DNA of 59,076 nt from Thermoanaerobacterium saccharolyticum (lineage in GTDB: Bacteria > Bacillota > Thermoanaerobacteria > Thermoanaerobacterales > Thermoanaerobacteraceae). Positions 57,426-59,076 of this stretch are shown here, one piece after another. The notes beneath the pieces are model-generated. The model was not told the origin of the DNA and did not search any database. It was given only the letters and a program-made list of their open reading frames with translations. The DNA lies in NCBI RefSeq assembly GCF_000747665.1, contig NZ_BBKT01000031.1, positions 1 through 59,076 of the forward strand. Direction: 5' to 3'. Numbering within the stretch: the stretch's first letter is position 1; each line of letters starts with the position of its first letter. The position numbers and the translations under genes were made by a program.

Positions 57426-58493
57426 ATGTACAGGATAGCTGTGTTACCAGGAGATGGAATAGGAAAAGAAGTAATGGAGGAAGCACTTAAAGTATTAAGT
57501 GCTGTTTCAGAAAAATACAGCATCGAATTTGAAGTAAAGAAGTATCTGTTTGGCGGCTGTGCCATTGATGAGTTTGGAACGCCGTATCCTAAAGAAACAG
57601 AAGAAGCGTGCCTTAAAAGCGACGCAGTCTTATTAGGCGCTGTAGGTGGACCTAAGTGGGACGATTTGGATGGCGATAAAAGGCCTGAGGCAGGCCTTCT
57701 GGCATTGAGGAAAAGTCTCGACGTATACGCAAATTTAAGGCCTGCCACTCTCTTTAATTCTTTAAAAAGTGCATCTCCTTTAAAAGATGAGATTTTAAAG
57801 GATGGCTTAGATGTACTTGTTGTGAGAGAATTGACTGGTGGCATATATTTCGGCGATAGAGGAACGGAAAAGATTGATTACGGGTATAAGGCGTATGATA
57901 CAGAATCGTATACGACGATGGAAATAGAGAGGATCGCTCATATAGCGTTTAAAGCGGCCAGAAACAGGAAGAAAAAGGTCACATCGGTTGATAAAGCCAA
58001 TATTTTAGATTCATCAAGATTATGGAGAAAAGTCGTCAACGAAGTAAGTAAGGAATACCCAGACGTAGAATTAAACCATCAGTATGTTGACAATTGCTCT
58101 ATGCAGCTTATAAAAGATCCGTCTCAGTTTGATGTGATACTTACGTCAAATATGTTCGGAGACATATTGTCTGATGAGGCATCACAGCTTACAGGATCAA
58201 TAGGAATGCTGCCATCGGCCAGTTTGAGAGGTGACAAAGTTGGGCTTTACGAACCTGTACATGGTTCGGCTCCTGATATTGCTGGCACGAAAAAAGCTAA
58301 TCCTTTAGCTACAATACTATCTGTTGCAATGATGTTGGAGTATTCCTTTGACATGGTTGATGCGGCAAATGACATAAGAAAAGCGGTAAATGACCTATTA
58401 GAGGATGGTTACAGGACTCCTGATTTAGGGAAAGGTACTATTTTAAACACTGAAGAGATGGGTGATATGGTTGTAAAGTATTTAAAGAGGTGA
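57426..58493 (+). CDS. leuB: 3-isopropylmalate dehydrogenase
   Basis: The protein is 355 residues. [20 protein letters not shown] opens the fold; substrate Args are in [16 protein letters not shown] and [15 protein letters not shown], metal Asps are in [19 protein letters not shown], and the NAD loop is [17 protein letters not shown]. It completes the leucine branch. Confidence 0.96.
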   Translation: MYRIAVLPGDGIGKEVMEEALKVLSAVSEKYSIEFEVKKYLFGGCAIDEFGTPYPKETEEACLKSDAVLLGAVGGPKWDDLDGDKRPEAGLLALRKSLDVYANLRPATLFNSLKSASPLKDEILKDGLDVLVVRELTGGIYFGDRGTEKIDYGYKAYDTESYTTMEIERIAHIAFKAARNRKKKVTSVDKANILDSSRLWRKVVNEVSKEYPDVELNHQYVDNCSMQLIKDPSQFDVILTSNMFGDILSDEASQLTGSIGMLPSASLRGDKVGLYEPVHGSAPDIAGTKKANPLATILSVAMMLEYSFDMVDAANDIRKAVNDLLEDGYRTPDLGKGTILNTEEMGDMVVKYLKR

Positions 58494-58497
58494 TTTT

Positions 58498-59076
58498 ATG
58501 ATAAGCGATAGCATAAAAAAAGGAGTAGAAAAAGCGCCACACAGATCATTGTTGTATGCTTTAGGGCTTACTGATGAAGAGATAAATAGGCCTTTGATAG
58601 GTATTGCTAATTCAAAAAATGACATAATTCCTGGACACATAAATCTTGACAAGATTGCAGAAGCAGTAAAAGCCGGTGTAAGGCTTGCTGGTGGCACTCC
58701 TTTGGAATTTTCCACAATAGGTGTCTGCGATGGAATAGCCATGAATCACAAGGGTATGAAGTATTCCCTTGCTTCAAGGGAATTGATAGCTGACAGCGTT
58801 GAGACGATGGCAATGGCACATGGACTTGACGGACTTGTGCTTATACCAAACTGCGACAAGATAGTTCCAGGCATGCTTATGGCAGCTGCAAGGCTAAATA
58901 TTCCAGCTATCGTAATAAGCGGAGGACCAATGCTGGCTGGAAGTTACGAAGGAGAAGCATGTGATTTAAGCTCCATGTTTGAGGCAGTAGGGGCTTTAAA
59001 GGCAGGTAAGATAAGTGAAGACGAGCTAAAGGCGATGGAGATGTCAGCTTGTCCTACGTGTGGCTCATGCTCAGGA
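58498..59076 (+). CDS. ilvD: Dihydroxy-acid dehydratase (partial, runs off right edge)
   Basis: The first 193 residues are present. Start ATG 58498 follows AAGAGGTG. Motifs are [51 protein letters not shown] and CPTCGSCSG; the Cys are iron-sulfur ligands. It is shared by valine, isoleucine and leucine synthesis. ilvB may follow beyond the window. Confidence 0.96.
   Translation, partial: MISDSIKKGVEKAPHRSLLYALGLTDEEINRPLIGIANSKNDIIPGHINLDKIAEAVKAGVRLAGGTPLEFSTIGVCDGIAMNHKGMKYSLASRELIADSVETMAMAHGLDGLVLIPNCDKIVPGMLMAAARLNIPAIVISGGPMLAGSYEGEACDLSSMFEAVGALKAGKISEDELKAMEMSACPTCGSCSG

Overview
The window is an AT-rich Firmicutes chromosome segment centred on the replication origin. Gene order (rpmH-rnpA-yidD-yidC-jag-mnmE-mnmG-rsmG-noc-parA-parB leftward of dnaA; dnaN-yaaA-recF-remB-gyrB-gyrA rightward), sporulation genes (yyaC, soj/spo0J-type par genes), an [FeFe]-hydrogenase maturase, cyanophycin genes and protein sequence character suggest an anaerobic thermophilic spore-former of the Thermoanaerobacterium/Thermoanaerobacter group. 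The genus is inference from remembered protein character, not from a search.

Layout. 1-3300 is accessory: the start of a possible restriction endonuclease running off the left edge, an IS with a nonsense-mutated transposase, an excisionase-like HTH protein and a tyrosine integrase lying against a tRNA-Thr gene. 3450-6150 holds purA and an FAD dehydrogenase. 6400-11200 holds a split threonine/serine exporter, a chemoreceptor, a XapX mini-protein and a two-component system. 11300-14180 is a magnesium module: M-box riboswitch, a 27-codon leader ORF, a membrane-free MgtE-like CBS protein and an NRAMP-related transporter with altered metal-site motifs. 14190-22720 is the conserved dnaB-rplI-gdpP-yybS-rpsR-ssb-rpsF-mscS block. 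22860-30840 carries yyaC, cyanophycin synthetase and cyanophycinase, a lipid kinase, a cysteine-desulfurase-like enzyme, HydE and a DUF3343 protein. 30930-40140 is the par/mnm/rnpA side of the origin. The origin is bipartite around dnaA (40141-40566 and 41899-42121), with DnaA boxes, a DnaA-trio tract and an AT-rich stretch. 42120-51500 has dnaN to gyrA, with murT-gatD inserted on the opposite strand. 51600-52510 has an FMN-binding lipoprotein and a ferritin-like protein. 52650 to the right edge is a T-box-controlled ilvN-ilvC-leuA-leuC-leuD-leuB-ilvD operon.

Most striking observations. (1) purA, dnaN, recF and gyrA are each broken by one extra A in an A8 or A9 tract, all in the same direction; a fifth +1 A (in A6) separates DUF3343 from HydE, which are otherwise one continuous frame. 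This is either systematic sequence error or a genome relying on slippage. (2) The M-box operon looks like a split Mg2+ channel/sensor system with a possible translated-leader switch. (3) ilvN appears to start at ATT, and LeuA lacks its leucine-sensing domain. All functional calls come from reading sequence motifs; no database search was run.
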